Shown piece after piece: positions 36,190 to 46,544 of a stretch of 64,000 bases of DNA. The position numbers and the translations under genes were made by a program. The DNA is taken from assembly GCF_904846415.1 (NCBI RefSeq), contig NZ_CAJHAR010000002.1, positions 124,001 to 188,000 of the forward strand, written 5' to 3'. The notes below the pieces were generated by a model. It had not been told where the DNA came from and made no database searches. It saw nothing but the letters and a program-made list of their open reading frames with translations. The stretch is from Psychrobacter piscatorii. Lineage in GTDB: Bacteria > Pseudomonadota > Gammaproteobacteria > Pseudomonadales > Moraxellaceae. Numbering within the stretch: position 1 is the stretch's first letter; each line of letters begins with the position of its first letter.

Positions 36190-37929
36190 TTACGCTGGCT
36201 TATAGCTATCGCGTAAGCTGACAATTTGGTTAAATACGGGTTTATCAGTGCTGTGATCTTCGCTATCAGCGATAAAGTACCCTTCGCGCTCAAACTGGAA
36301 ACGCGTGCCCGCAGCCGCATTGGCTAAAGATGGCTCAACCACTGCATTTAGCTCAGTGAGCGAGTCAGGGTTTAGCGCTTGATGGACATCAGCGACGCTA
36401 CTTGGGTCCTCAGCACTGAATAGCTGCTCGTACATGCGCACGGTCGCTGGCACACCTTGACTGGCTGATACCCAGTGAATTACCCCTTTAACCTTGCGGC
36501 CCTCAGGATTATTACCCAAGGTAGCAGGATCAATCGTCGCTTTTAGTTCAACGACATTGCCGTTTTCATCAGTGATATGCTCAGTGACGGCTAACACGTA
36601 GGTGTTACGCAAACGAATCTCTGGCTTTTCTGGTGATAGACGCTTGTAGCCTGCTGGCGGCTCAATCTCGTAATCGCCTTGATCAATGTATAGCGTCTCA
36701 GTAAACGGAATCTCGCGCTCACCCATATCGACATTAGGATGTTTGGGCTGAGTCAACCAAAGCGTTTGCGTCGCGTCATCAAAACGCGCATTGACGCTAT
36801 CGGCTTTTTGCGTGTCCCAACTGCTGACCGCCTCGCTAAAGTTAGTAATCGTCACTTTTAATGGCTTTAGTACTGCCATGCCGCGACCAGTTGTCGTCTC
36901 TAATGACTGACGGACGCTGAATTCCAATAAGCGAAAATCAACCACGCTATCGGCTTTGGTCACGCCCACACGCTCACAAAAATCACGCAAGCCTTCTGGC
37001 GTATAACCACGGCGGCGCATACCAGCGACAGTCGGCATACGGGGATCATCCCAACCGCTCACGATACCTTCATCGACGAGCTGCTTAAGCTTACGCTTAC
37101 TGGTCAATGTATGATCCACGTTTAAGCGGCTAAACTCATATTGATGCGGCGGCACGTCAAAGCCGATCTTGGCGATAACCCAATCATAGAATGGGCGATG
37201 GTCTTCAAACTCAAGCGTACATAGTGAATGGGTAATACCTTCAAGTGCATCAGAAAGTGGATGCGCAAAGTCATACATTGGATAAATGCACCATTTATCA
37301 CCTGTCTGATGATGAGATTGATGCATCACGCGATAGATAACAGGGTCACGCAGATTCATATTTGGGCTAGCCATATCGATTTTGGCGCGCAATACCGCCT
37401 TACCTTCAGCGTACTTACCGTCTTTCATATCATTGAAAAGGGCTAGGTTTTCCTCGACGCTAGCATCACGCTGCGGAGATGGTTTGCCCGCTTCATTGAA
37501 CGACCCACGGTTATCGCGAATCTGCTCAGGCGTTTGCAAATCGACATAAGCATCGCCTTGTTCAATCAACTGTATTGCCCATGCATGTAACTGGTCAAAA
37601 TAACTTGACGCGTGGTACGCCTCACCTGCCCACTCAAAACCGAGCCACTTCACATCATTTTCGATGTTATCGATAAAATCTTGTTTTTCTGCAGTTGGGT
37701 TGGTGTCATCAAAACGCAGGTTGCACACACCGCCGAACTCTTTGGCCACGCCAAAGTTTAAGCAGATAGATTTTACGTGACCTAAGTGCAAGTAGCCGTT
37801 TGGCTCAGGCGGAAAACGTGTGACAATTTGCTCATACTTTTGCGCATTGACATCGTCACGAATGATATTACGAATAAAGTCGTTTTTTACTTCGTCTTTT
37901 TGTGCATTGTTGCTTGAGTGCTCACTCAT
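36190..37929 (-). CDS. glnS: Glutaminyl-tRNA synthetase
   Basis: GlnRS charges tRNA-Gln with glutamine. The 579-residue class I synthetase has the HIGH motif as HLGH in RFPPEPNGYLHLGHVKS, the catalytic and tRNA acceptor-binding segments RFDDTNPTAEKQDF and YDFAHPLSDALEGITHSLCTLEF, and the KMSKS equivalent in TLTSKRKLKQLV. The C-terminal half forms the anticodon-binding beta-barrels. The start agrees with family length (E. coli 554), with a short hydrophilic N-terminal extension, and AGGAG-like sequence lies just upstream. It stands alone on the minus strand, divergent from ppiB. Confidence 0.98.
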   Translation of the reverse strand: MSEHSSNNAQKDEVKNDFIRNIIRDDVNAQKYEQIVTRFPPEPNGYLHLGHVKSICLNFGVAKEFGGVCNLRFDDTNPTAEKQDFIDNIENDVKWLGFEWAGEAYHASSYFDQLHAWAIQLIEQGDAYVDLQTPEQIRDNRGSFNEAGKPSPQRDASVEENLALFNDMKDGKYAEGKAVLRAKIDMASPNMNLRDPVIYRVMHQSHHQTGDKWCIYPMYDFAHPLSDALEGITHSLCTLEFEDHRPFYDWVIAKIGFDVPPHQYEFSRLNVDHTLTSKRKLKQLVDEGIVSGWDDPRMPTVAGMRRRGYTPEGLRDFCERVGVTKADSVVDFRLLEFSVRQSLETTTGRGMAVLKPLKVTITNFSEAVSSWDTQKADSVNARFDDATQTLWLTQPKHPNVDMGEREIPFTETLYIDQGDYEIEPPAGYKRLSPEKPEIRLRNTYVLAVTEHITDENGNVVELKATIDPATLGNNPEGRKVKGVIHWVSASQGVPATVRMYEQLFSAEDPSSVADVHQALNPDSLTELNAVVEPSLANAAAGTRFQFEREGYFIADSEDHSTDKPVFNQIVSLRDSYKPA

Positions 37930-38171
37930 CGGGTATTGCTCCTAACGCAAATTGTCAATTTGTGGTACGTGCAATCACGCATCACAAAACGTTCAAAATA
38001 AATTATTAAAATAAATTGGGATATAAAAACTCAGATAGTGCGACCGCATTATCAAAATTTGTCAAAGCTGATCAAAAATGGGTAAAGTTGCGTTATTCTA
38101 TCAGCTTTTGCAAACGCATTAACAGCCTGATACATGACACGGGATAAAAAAGCCGTTAGACTACCCGTAAC

Positions 38172-38198
38172 TTTTTAACCACCAATTTTTAACCACCA
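38172..38198. repeat. 13-bp direct repeat upstream of ppiB
   Basis: TTTTTAACCACCA occurs at 38172-38184 and again at 38186-38198, immediately before a TTGACA at 38200-38205. It may be an operator or a slippage duplication. The rest of the 37930-38243 spacer shows no gene. Confidence 0.5.
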
Positions 38199-38243
38199 CT
38201 TGACAGCGTCATTTAAGGCGCTGCAATCAAAAAGGAATATCCC

Positions 38244-38759
38244 ATGGTAGACATGCCACCAGTAGTAGAACTTGACACCAATATGGGTGCGATCGTTATC
38301 GAACTCAACGAAGAAAAAGCACCAAAAACCGTAGAAAACTTCTTAAACTACGTAAAATCTGGTCAATATGACGGTACGATTTTCCATCGCATCATTGATG
38401 GTTTCATGATTCAAGGCGGCGGAATGGACGCTGAGATGAATGAAAAACCAACCAACGCGCCTATCGAAAACGAAGCGGACAACGGCCTAAAGAACGATAA
38501 AGGTACTATCGCAATGGCGCGTACCCAAGATCCGCATTCAGCAACTAGCCAGTTTTTCATCAACGTAAAAGACAACGATTTCCTAAACCACTCTGGCAAA
38601 AACATGCAAGGTTGGGGTTACACGGTATTTGGTAAAGTCACTAGCGGTATGGATGTAATCGAAAAAATGAAAGGCGTCCCAACTGGTCGTTTCGGCATGC
38701 ATGCTGATGTGCCAAAAGAGCCAGTTGTTATCAACTCAGCGACCATCATTACTCAGTAG
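38244..38759 (+). CDS. ppiB: Peptidyl-prolyl cis-trans isomerase PpiB (cyclophilin)
   Basis: Cytoplasmic cyclophilin that speeds proline isomerisation during folding. The 171-residue protein lacks a signal peptide, which favours PpiB over periplasmic PpiA. Cyclophilin motifs are visible: [26 protein letters not shown] (catalytic Arg), [17 protein letters not shown] and [26 protein letters not shown] precedes the ATG at good spacing. The following lpxH gene repeats the ppiB-lpxH order of E. coli and the two are probably co-transcribed. Confidence 0.96.
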   Translation: MVDMPPVVELDTNMGAIVIELNEEKAPKTVENFLNYVKSGQYDGTIFHRIIDGFMIQGGGMDAEMNEKPTNAPIENEADNGLKNDKGTIAMARTQDPHSATSQFFINVKDNDFLNHSGKNMQGWGYTVFGKVTSGMDVIEKMKGVPTGRFGMHADVPKEPVVINSATIITQ

Positions 38760-38882
38760 TAGCCACTCAACAGCAGCTACTCAGTAATAGTTACTTAGCG
38801 ATAGCTGTGAATAAGCGAGCACTTTCTAATAAAATTTATTAAGTCATGCTTGCCATACGATAAGTCACGAGGACAAAGATAA

Positions 38883-39770
38883 ATGCAACGTTTTAATCAC
38901 TTAATCACGACCCGCCCTCATCAAGTGCGGCAAGTATTGATTAGCGATTTGCATTTATCGCCTCAGGAGCCTGCCTTAGTGCAGGCTTTTTTGGCGCTGC
39001 TTGATGACTGTCTCGCCCTGCCAGCGCTCAAACGCCTCTTTATATTGGGCGACTGGTTTGAGGTGTGGCTAGGCGATGATATGTATTTATCCCTATTGAA
39101 AGAAAAAAGGTCAGAGGATGAACAAATAACGCATTGGCTAACCCCGTTGATTGCAAAGCTCAAAAAGCTACGTATCAATGGTTGCGAGATATTAGTCATG
39201 CACGGCAACCGTGATTTTTTGTTAGGCCAACCGTTTTGTAATCTGTTCGGTGGTGAGCTTATCAGCGAGCCGTATAACTTGACTGTTGGTCAGCAGAATT
39301 ATCGCTTAGAGCACGGTGACGCACTCTGTACCGATGACAAGAAATATCAGTTCTTTCGCAAAATTATGCGTAATCGTCTGACCCAGTGGTATTTGCTTAA
39401 TAAGTCATTAGAAAAACGCTTGGCGATCGCAGACAACATGCGTAAAAGAAGCCAGCAAAACAATGCGAACAAAGCGGCTTATATCATGGATGTGAATGAT
39501 GTGGCAGTTCGTCAGGCAATCACTGCTAGCGATGCCTTATTGCACGGTCATACTCACCGTCCAGATATTCATCAGGCGACTGCTGATAAAAAACGCTACG
39601 TGCTTGGCGACTGGCGATTGTTAGATAAAGACGATCGCCAGCCGAAAGTAAGCGCGGTGATTGGGGTGGTGACAGATGATGAGTATTCAAATGACCGTGT
39701 CAATAGTAACGATTTAAGCAGTAATAATACTGAGTTTGAGTTGTACGAGTTTGAATGTCTTGTTCGCTAA
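38883..39770 (+). CDS. lpxH: UDP-2,3-diacylglucosamine diphosphatase LpxH
   Basis: LpxH cleaves UDP-2,3-diacylglucosamine to lipid X in lipid A synthesis, peripherally on the inner membrane. The 295-residue calcineurin-like phosphoesterase shows LISDLHLSP, LGDWFEVWLGDD, VMHGNRDFLLG, LEHGDALCTDD and LLHGHTHRPDI, all the manganese-binding motifs. It is longer than E. coli LpxH (240) by about 15 residues at the N-terminus and about 30 Asp/Asn/Ser-rich residues at the C-terminus. CGAGGA lies about 8 bases before the ATG. It follows ppiB by 123 bases. Confidence 0.95.
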   Translation: MQRFNHLITTRPHQVRQVLISDLHLSPQEPALVQAFLALLDDCLALPALKRLFILGDWFEVWLGDDMYLSLLKEKRSEDEQITHWLTPLIAKLKKLRINGCEILVMHGNRDFLLGQPFCNLFGGELISEPYNLTVGQQNYRLEHGDALCTDDKKYQFFRKIMRNRLTQWYLLNKSLEKRLAIADNMRKRSQQNNANKAAYIMDVNDVAVRQAITASDALLHGHTHRPDIHQATADKKRYVLGDWRLLDKDDRQPKVSAVIGVVTDDEYSNDRVNSNDLSSNNTEFELYEFECLVR

Positions 39771-39841
39771 AATGCGTTTAATGGCGTTTTAAACTTAATG
39801 GCATTTTAAACAATGCACCTTAAAAAACCTCTTTTCAATAC

Positions 39842-39877
39842 AAAAAGGGTCTGTTGATAGTTCAACAGACCCTTTTT
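39842..39877. terminator. Bidirectional terminator between lpxH and orn
   Basis: AAAAAGGGTCTGTTG pairs with CAACAGACCCTTTTT around a 6-base loop. It serves both converging genes. Confidence 0.92.
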
Positions 39878-39915
39878 ACGTTCACTACAATCTTGAACTG
39901 CTTATCGCTCGCTAT

Positions 39916-40503
39916 CTAATCCATCAATTTAAAGAAATGCTGACGATAATGCTTTAGCTCACGAATAGAGTCGCGAATATCATCTAAGGCTAGATGACTG
40001 CCCCCTTTTTCAAAGTTCTTTAGAATGTCAGGACGCCAGCGGAAACACAGCTCTTTAATTGACGACACATCAAGGTTACGATAATGAAAGAAGCGCTCAA
40101 GCTCTGGCATTTGACGCGCCATAAAGCGGCGATCTTGACAGATAGAGTTGCCGCACATTGGTGACTTACCACTATCGACCCATTTATTTAGGAACTTAAT
40201 GGTCTCAGCTTCCGCTTCTGCCAAGGTCACCGTGCTACGGCGCACACGATCGACCAATCCTGACTGACCATGTTGCTTGGTGTTCCAGTCATCCATTTTA
40301 TTTAAGACTTGATCCGATACCTTGATCGCAAACACAGGCCCTTCAGCAAGTACATTCAAATCTTCGTCAGTAACGACAGTAGCAATCTCGATAATCTCAT
40401 CATTTAACGTATCAAGTCCGGTCATTTCTAAATCAATCCATACCAACCCTTTTTTGCCTTGGTTTTTGATCTTAATCTTATTGGGATGGTCGCCGGTAGC
40501 CAT
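39916..40503 (-). CDS. orn: Oligoribonuclease
   Basis: Orn degrades very short RNAs and the linear product of cyclic-di-GMP turnover. The 195-residue DEDDh exonuclease has Exo [13 protein letters not shown], then [16 protein letters not shown] [12 protein letters not shown], a [12 protein letters not shown] segment and Exo [18 protein letters not shown] with the catalytic His and Asp. ATG 40503 is chosen since AGGA lies 8 bases upstream. The frame to 40518 would add only five residues. It diverges from rsgA, the usual genomic partner of orn in gammaproteobacteria. Confidence 0.96.
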   Translation of the reverse strand: MATGDHPNKIKIKNQGKKGLVWIDLEMTGLDTLNDEIIEIATVVTDEDLNVLAEGPVFAIKVSDQVLNKMDDWNTKQHGQSGLVDRVRRSTVTLAEAEAETIKFLNKWVDSGKSPMCGNSICQDRRFMARQMPELERFFHYRNLDVSSIKELCFRWRPDILKNFEKGGSHLALDDIRDSIRELKHYRQHFFKLMD

Positions 40504-40724
40504 AAAATATCCTATCATTCATAATTTTGGAAAAACAACTTTAGAAAAACGTATTACATGTAGACACTCGTGCTCAAACAGTATTGCAACACGCTACTTG
40601 GTTTAGAAAACCTATAGAGTCGTACAATATTACAAAACCACTGTCTGCCGCAGACGCTTTAGGCTGTATGTTAGCAAATTTTCACGCTACACTTAGCAAT
40701 ATTTTTATAATAGGTCAAAAACCC

Positions 40725-41828
40725 ATGGCATTAATCCGGCAACGCAAACTGACCAAACAACAGATTCGTCGCATCGACAAGCAGCAATTGTCCAATCAAG
40801 ACAGCATCGATGACAGCCTGATGGATGGTGTGGTCATGGCGCATTACGGTAAGCAACTAGAAGTACAAGTCACCAGCCTACCTGCAGTGATACCTGAGCA
40901 GCCAGAGATTGCACCTGATGATCCGGAGCCGTTTTGGCAAACGCTTGAGCTCGGCGATATTTGGCGCTGCCATGTACGCACTAACTTGCCGATGCTAGCC
41001 GCTGGTGACCAAGTGCGCTGGAGTGCCGATTCCAACACAGGCTTTGGCCGTATCGAAGCCGTCAAACCGCGTACCTCATTGGTCTCTCGCCCTGACCGCT
41101 ATCATAAGCTCAAACCCGTCGCCGCCAATGTCGATATACTAGCTATTGTCTTTGCGCCACTACCTGCCGCCGCCCCGACTCTAATTGATCGCTATCTCGT
41201 AGTATGCCATCACGCAGGCGTCAAACCGTTACTGGTACTCAACAAGGCCGATCTGTTGGCCCAAGAAAATGGTGTAGATACCAATGAGTTGTTGGCACAG
41301 TATGCCGCACTTGGTTATGAGAGCGTCCTGACCTCAGTCGATTGTCCTGAAAACATCGCTGAGAGCGATGAGCAAGAAGGCCTTGATGAACTAAAACGCT
41401 ATATAGATAAAAAGCTAGTCATCTTTGCTGGACAATCTGGCGTTGGCAAAAGCAGCTTAATCAATGCCCTACTCCCAGAATCTGGTCAAAGCGTCAATAT
41501 CATCTCGCAAAACTCCAAGCTTGGTCAACATACCACGACGACCAGTCGACTACTGCCATTTAATCCAGACGATCTGACCCAAGGCGGCATCGTTGATACA
41601 CCAGGTATTCGTGAATATGGTATCTGGCATCTGACGCCTGACGATATCATCTCAGGCTTCGTTGAGCTGGCGCCATTGGCTGGCGATTGCCAGTTCCGTG
41701 ACTGTCGCCACACCTATAACAGCAAAGGCTGTGCACTATGGGAAGCCGTGGCTGACGGTACCGTATTACAGCGCCGCGTTGAAAATCTCGTGACGCTACG
41801 AGAGGAAGCTGATACTAAGCCTTATTAA
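40725..41828 (+). CDS. rsgA: Ribosome small-subunit GTPase RsgA
   Basis: RsgA is a circularly permuted GTPase that checks late 30S subunit maturation. The 367-residue protein has an N-terminal OB-fold (about 60-150), then G motifs in permuted order: LLVLNKADLL (G4), FAGQSGVGKSSLINALL (G1), GQHTTTT (G2), IVDTPGIREY (G3). The zinc knuckle CQFRDCRHTYNSKGC supplies three Cys and one His. ATG 40725 with AGGTC upstream and the basic N-terminus MALIRQRKLTKQQ fits the family. The longer frame from 40584 overlaps the orn promoter region and is unlikely. Confidence 0.95.
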   Translation: MALIRQRKLTKQQIRRIDKQQLSNQDSIDDSLMDGVVMAHYGKQLEVQVTSLPAVIPEQPEIAPDDPEPFWQTLELGDIWRCHVRTNLPMLAAGDQVRWSADSNTGFGRIEAVKPRTSLVSRPDRYHKLKPVAANVDILAIVFAPLPAAAPTLIDRYLVVCHHAGVKPLLVLNKADLLAQENGVDTNELLAQYAALGYESVLTSVDCPENIAESDEQEGLDELKRYIDKKLVIFAGQSGVGKSSLINALLPESGQSVNIISQNSKLGQHTTTTSRLLPFNPDDLTQGGIVDTPGIREYGIWHLTPDDIISGFVELAPLAGDCQFRDCRHTYNSKGCALWEAVADGTVLQRRVENLVTLREEADTKPY

Positions 41829-41989
41829 GCCCAATTAACGTCATTTCAAAGGCAAAATGACGGCTCAATTATTGACCGTGTCATCGCCCGTTTACTATAG
41901 ATGACCTTATCGGTATAATAGCGCCTTGTTCAATATTATTGAGCTGGCTTCTCAGCTCAATAGAACACCTATTTTTTTGGAGGTATGGT

Positions 41990-42445
41990 TTGGATCGTGC
42001 GCTGGAATTTGTGGGCAACCACCCGTTTTTATTTGGTATATTAGCCGTACTTGCTATCCTGTTTTTTACCATTGAAAACAAACGTAGCGGTAGAAAAATA
42101 TCGCCCAACACCCTTGGCATGATGGTCAACTCTCAAAACGCGCAGCTGATCGATATTCGCGCCAAGAAGAAGTTTGAATCAGGTTATATTCAAGGCAGCC
42201 GCAACATACCGTTCACTGATCTCAAAGAGCGCTTAGCAGAGATTCGTGCGATTGAGCAGCCAGTGATTATCATCTGCGACATGGGCGTACAAGCAGGCGC
42301 AGCCATTCAGATGATTGGTAAAGACAGTGTCTATCGCTTAGAGGGCGGTATTGGCGGCTGGCAAGGCGCTGGTATGCCATTGGTTGGTGTAAAAGACGCC
42401 AGGTCAAAAAACAAAGCTAAGACCAAGCCTAGTTTAAGCAAATAG
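41990..42445 (+). CDS. YibN-type membrane-anchored rhodanese-like protein
   Basis: The 151-residue protein has one N-terminal transmembrane helix (FLFGILAVLAILFFTIE) and a rhodanese domain with AQLIDIRAKKKFESGYI, GSRNIPF and LEGGIGGWQGAGMPL. It matches E. coli YibN in architecture and location before grxC and secB. The active-site loop is ICDMGVQAGA: Cys is kept but the Arg of the CX5R rhodanese signature is absent, so classical sulfurtransferase activity is doubtful. The start is TTG 41990 because a perfect GGAGG lies 6 bases upstream. The longer frame from TTG 41939 lacks one. A terminator separates it from grxC. Confidence 0.82.
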   Translation: MDRALEFVGNHPFLFGILAVLAILFFTIENKRSGRKISPNTLGMMVNSQNAQLIDIRAKKKFESGYIQGSRNIPFTDLKERLAEIRAIEQPVIIICDMGVQAGAAIQMIGKDSVYRLEGGIGGWQGAGMPLVGVKDARSKNKAKTKPSLSK

Positions 42446-42504
42446 TAGATTGGCTGAAATATGGCTTCTGACTAAAAACAGCATCTGATTAACGATAGCA
42501 AAAT

Positions 42505-42537
42505 AAAAAGACACCTTAGCAATAGGTGTCTTTTTTT
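42505..42537 (+). terminator. Terminator after the YibN-like gene
   Basis: AAAAAGACACCT pairs with AGGTGTCTTTTT, followed by T7. It indicates that grxC has its own promoter. Confidence 0.88.
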
Positions 42538-42742
42538 ATATCCTGTTTATACTACTACCGAGGGTTTTAACCTAAGACGGCTTGAATTTGTCATGCTCAT
42601 CCCCACTTTAGTATGAGCATAATCGAATACATTTGCACTTTACTCATTGATAACAGATTCTACCATTACTTAGACTATGATAATTTATCAGGCTATCTAT
42701 AATAAGTTTGTTATCTCATAAATTTATAAATAAGGATTTACC

Positions 42743-43006
42743 ATGACTGTACCTGTTAAAGTTTATACGACCCCTATCTGCCCATACTGCTCAAACGCCA
42801 AACAACTACTAAAAACCAAAGGCGTTGATTACGAAGAAATCGGCATGCACGACATGAGCAGCGAAGATCGTCAGGCACTGATGAAAAAAACCAATAACTA
42901 CCGCACTGTGCCACAAATTTTCGTTGGTGAGACCTTTGTCGGCGGTTTTGATGAGCTTAACCAAATGAACCAACAAGGCAAACTTGACGAGCTATTAGCG
43001 GGTTAA
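42743..43006 (+). CDS. grxC: Glutaredoxin 3
   Basis: GrxC is a small dithiol oxidoreductase reduced by glutathione. The 87-residue protein has the active site CPYC (Cys14/Cys17 in TTPICPYCSNA), the cis-Pro segment YRTVPQIFVGETFVGGFDEL and standard length. AAGGATTT precedes the ATG. It lies between the YibN-like gene and secB as in many gammaproteobacteria. Spacing and a terminator before it suggest independent expression. Confidence 0.96.
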   Translation: MTVPVKVYTTPICPYCSNAKQLLKTKGVDYEEIGMHDMSSEDRQALMKKTNNYRTVPQIFVGETFVGGFDELNQMNQQGKLDELLAG

Positions 43007-43188
43007 TCTGCTACCTTGCTTTACTGTCTGTCTTTATTTATGTAAAGATAGACAGTGGCAAGCTTGGAAACCGTAATATAAAGTAGGGTTAAAAAAATAT
43101 CGAGCTACACGCTTAGTTTATATTACAATGACTTTTTATTAACATGACCGTTTGCCCCATCACTTGATTTAATTTTAGAGGATTTATC

Positions 43189-43641
43189 ATGGCTGAAGAA
43201 CAAGCACAACCACAACTGGCATTAGAACGCATCTATGTAAAAGACATGTCACTTGAAGTCCCAGGCGCTAGCGTATTCACCAAAGAGTGGAACCCAGAGC
43301 TTGATATCAACTTGTCTAGCAACGCTGAAAAATTAGATGATGATCATTATCAAATCATCTTGACCGTAAGCGTAACCGCAAAAAATGCGGAAGAGGCAGC
43401 ATTCATCGCTGAAGTACATCAAGCAGGTATCTTCTTGTTAAAAGACATTCCAGAAGATCAAATCGGTCAAATCTTGGGTGCATACTGCCCTAACGTGCTG
43501 TTCCCATATGCTCGTGAAGTCATCAGCGACATCGTGACGCGTGGTAGCTTCCCTCAGCTATTGCTTGCCCCTGTGAACTTTGATCAAGCGTATGCACAAA
43601 GCCAGCAGCAAGCACAAGTTGATGCTCAAGGTAATGCGTAA
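43189..43641 (+). CDS. secB: Protein-export chaperone SecB
   Basis: SecB is a cytoplasmic tetrameric chaperone that keeps preproteins unfolded and hands them to SecA. The 150-residue protein has the conserved [15 protein letters not shown] start of the core, the beta-strand segments [25 protein letters not shown] region, then [19 protein letters not shown] and [17 protein letters not shown] with a Gln/Ala-rich tail. GAGGA precedes the ATG. It follows grxC by 182 bases, and a terminator follows. gpsA, the common next gene, is not here. Confidence 0.97.
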   Translation: MAEEQAQPQLALERIYVKDMSLEVPGASVFTKEWNPELDINLSSNAEKLDDDHYQIILTVSVTAKNAEEAAFIAEVHQAGIFLLKDIPEDQIGQILGAYCPNVLFPYAREVISDIVTRGSFPQLLLAPVNFDQAYAQSQQQAQVDAQGNA

Positions 43642-43692
43642 TTTTTAAATCATAAATATGCTAGCTTTATAAGTATTATGTTTGATGAAAGA

Positions 43693-43725
43693 GCCGTTTA
43701 CTTATGATGAGTAAGCGGTTTTTTT
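43693..43725 (+). terminator. Terminator of secB
   Basis: GCCGTTTACT pairs with AGTAAGCGG(T) around TATGATG, followed by seven T residues. Confidence 0.82.
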
Positions 43726-43762
43726 GTGGGTGTTTTTTATGAGGTATGAAATCATTAGCCAT

Positions 43763-43788
43763 AAAAAAACCCTGTAATGAAACAGGGT
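43763..43788 (-). terminator. Terminator of adk
   Basis: ACCCTGT and ACAGGGT form a 7-bp stem with a 6-base loop. On the minus strand a T-run of seven follows. Confidence 0.85.
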
Positions 43789-43835
43789 CTCTAATGACTA
43801 TATCGACTGCTAAATTAATTAGCCAAAATCGAACA

Positions 43836-44537
<702 letters not shown>

Positions 44538-44709
44538 TTAGGGATTGGCGGATTGCAGAGATACCTTACCTTGTGGCCTTGCAAACCTCAAGTATTTTCA
44601 TGATTATGGTCATAAGTTGCCATGACTTAGCTGTTCATACAACGCTGTTGCACCATTTTGTGGGCAACAGCATTGATACGACAAATGCTGACAATAACAT
44701 ATCCCAATA

Positions 44710-45990
44710 CTAGGGGATTTGTTGATTGATTTCTACATTAGCCTGGTTTTGATCGGCACTAATCACCACAGGATTGCCTGATAGGTCTCCTGACTCTGCG
44801 ATTGCCGTACCACTATGGCTAATACGAGCGATGACAGCCAACTGTACTTTGTCAGATCGAGCAGATCCTAGAGTACGCCCTGGCATCATGGCATCAAGAT
44901 CACTTAGGCTAATAGTAGCTTCACCTTGTTTGATGGCGGTAATTGGTAAACGTTTAGCCGCAAATGGCGGGCCACCATTCACATCACGAATCGCCACAAA
45001 CAGCACGTCATCCGCTTTGACCAGTGGCAGTAGGCTTGAGTTGATCTTAACGGTCACCTCGATACCTTCGGAGGCTTGTTGCTGCTGCATGGTTACATTG
45101 GCACTGAGCTCATCTAGGCTTGATAGCGCCTGCGTATGATCGCCTGGTTTGGCAGAAATACTGTCACGCAAACGCTTAATCCAGCCTTGTGCTTGATCAA
45201 AGTTATTCGCTCGCGCCTCACCCATTGCCATGAGCATTTGCGCGCCTTCATGCTGTGGGTTTTTGGCCAATACAGTTTCTAGCACTCGGCGACTATTTTC
45301 GTCTAACTGACCCTTATTAGCAAAGAAATTAATCTGCGCGTAAGTAATCGCAATCTCTTCATTATCAGGTGATAAACGATAAGCACGTGATAAGGCCTCT
45401 AGTGCTGAATCGGTCGCCTCTAACGATAAGAACAACTCTGATAGGCGCATCCAACGGTTGTAATCGTACGCATGGCGATAGACGTTGGTCTGCATGGCAC
45501 TAATCAGCTGATTGCCATCTTCGATCGCCCAAGCAGGCGGCTGGTCAATCTTGCCAGTTAATAAATCATCCGCCACTTGACCTACTTTGTCTTCGCTTGC
45601 CCAAAGCTCGAATACAGGCGTGCGATCTCCGACCATCAAGTACGCCATAGCGGCTAATACGGGCACCCAGACGACGATAATCAATCGACTCTTGATACCA
45701 GGCGTCACCATGGGTGCGACTTCGCGCTGAGCGTCCAACAGCTGGCGTTCAAGCTCAAGTTTTTGGTTTTGATAATGATGATCATCAATGATGCCGCTGT
45801 CTTTATCTATTTTCAGCTCTGCTAAGCGCTCACGAAATACGGCAACGTTGATATCTAATAGCTGATTGTCCAAAGGCTTACTATGCGTACGCGGTGCTCT
45901 CAACCATGGTTTGATAGCTATAACAGCAAGCAATAAGGCGGTAAGTAGGCTCAGCGCAATAAATAAGCCAACCGTAGAAAATATGGTCAT
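44710..45990 (-). CDS. ccmI: Cytochrome c maturation protein CcmI
   Basis: CcmI helps present apocytochrome c to the heme ligation complex at the inner membrane. The 426-residue protein has an N-terminal hydrophobic helix pair (residues about 5-28 and 105-125 around LIIVVWVPVLAAMAYLMV), a leucine-zipper-like segment (VAVFRERLAELKIDKDSGII) between them, TPR-like repeats (about 160-290) and a C-terminal domain with PLPITAIKQGEATISLSDLD. Its ATG overlaps the ccmH stop (ATGA), showing translational coupling. It is the last gene of the ccmF-dsbE-ccmH-ccmI operon. No clear terminator was found. Confidence 0.9.
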   Translation of the reverse strand: MTIFSTVGLFIALSLLTALLLAVIAIKPWLRAPRTHSKPLDNQLLDINVAVFRERLAELKIDKDSGIIDDHHYQNQKLELERQLLDAQREVAPMVTPGIKSRLIIVVWVPVLAAMAYLMVGDRTPVFELWASEDKVGQVADDLLTGKIDQPPAWAIEDGNQLISAMQTNVYRHAYDYNRWMRLSELFLSLEATDSALEALSRAYRLSPDNEEIAITYAQINFFANKGQLDENSRRVLETVLAKNPQHEGAQMLMAMGEARANNFDQAQGWIKRLRDSISAKPGDHTQALSSLDELSANVTMQQQQASEGIEVTVKINSSLLPLVKADDVLFVAIRDVNGGPPFAAKRLPITAIKQGEATISLSDLDAMMPGRTLGSARSDKVQLAVIARISHSGTAIAESGDLSGNPVVISADQNQANVEINQQIP

Positions 45991-46544
45991 TTTTTGCCCC
46001 CAAGGCTTGTAATATCGTGATCGTCTTTGTTATCAGCACGTGATAATAAGCGCTCAAGCTCCGCTTTTTCGGCAACAGACAGCGCCTCAGCGGTACTGTC
46101 TGCTGTCATACCGCTTGCACCACTGGCAACAAGCTGACGTCGTTTGCTTTGCCAAAACCAACCTACTAACAAGATGATGAGCAATAATGGTGGGAAAAAC
46201 CATAAGATCCACGTTGAAGGACGAACTGGTGGCTTGTAGCTGATAAAGTCGCCATAACGTTCCTGCATATAGGCACGAATCTCACCATCGCTACGACCAT
46301 CTTTGACCAAATCATAGGTTTTTTGCTTTAAATCTTGGGCAATCGGGGCATCAGAGCCTGCTAGATTTTGGTTTTGACATTTTGGACAACGCAGCTCTTC
46401 GATAAGGCCTCGATACTGTGCCTCTTGCTGTACAGAGTCAAAATCATAGACGTCGATAGCAGCAAAACTAGCCATACTGAATAGACAAGCGATAAGCAAG
46501 CTTGCTAACTTTATCGTAACGGATTTTATTTGATAAGCTATCAT
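45987..46544 (-). CDS. ccmH: Cytochrome c maturation protein CcmH (short form)
   Basis: CcmH is a membrane-anchored thiol reductase acting on the CxxCH motif of apocytochrome c. The 185-residue protein has a signal sequence ending near SFA, the diagnostic motif EELRCPKCQNQNLAGSDAPIA, then RYGDFISYKPP and one transmembrane helix (WILWFFPPLLLIILLVGWFW). Unlike E. coli CcmH it lacks the fused CcmI part, which is a separate gene here. ATG 46544 is chosen because GGAGG lies 7 bases upstream. It overlaps the dsbE stop as ATGA. Confidence 0.94.
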   Translation of the reverse strand: MIAYQIKSVTIKLASLLIACLFSMASFAAIDVYDFDSVQQEAQYRGLIEELRCPKCQNQNLAGSDAPIAQDLKQKTYDLVKDGRSDGEIRAYMQERYGDFISYKPPVRPSTWILWFFPPLLLIILLVGWFWQSKRRQLVASGASGMTADSTAEALSVAEKAELERLLSRADNKDDHDITSLGGKK

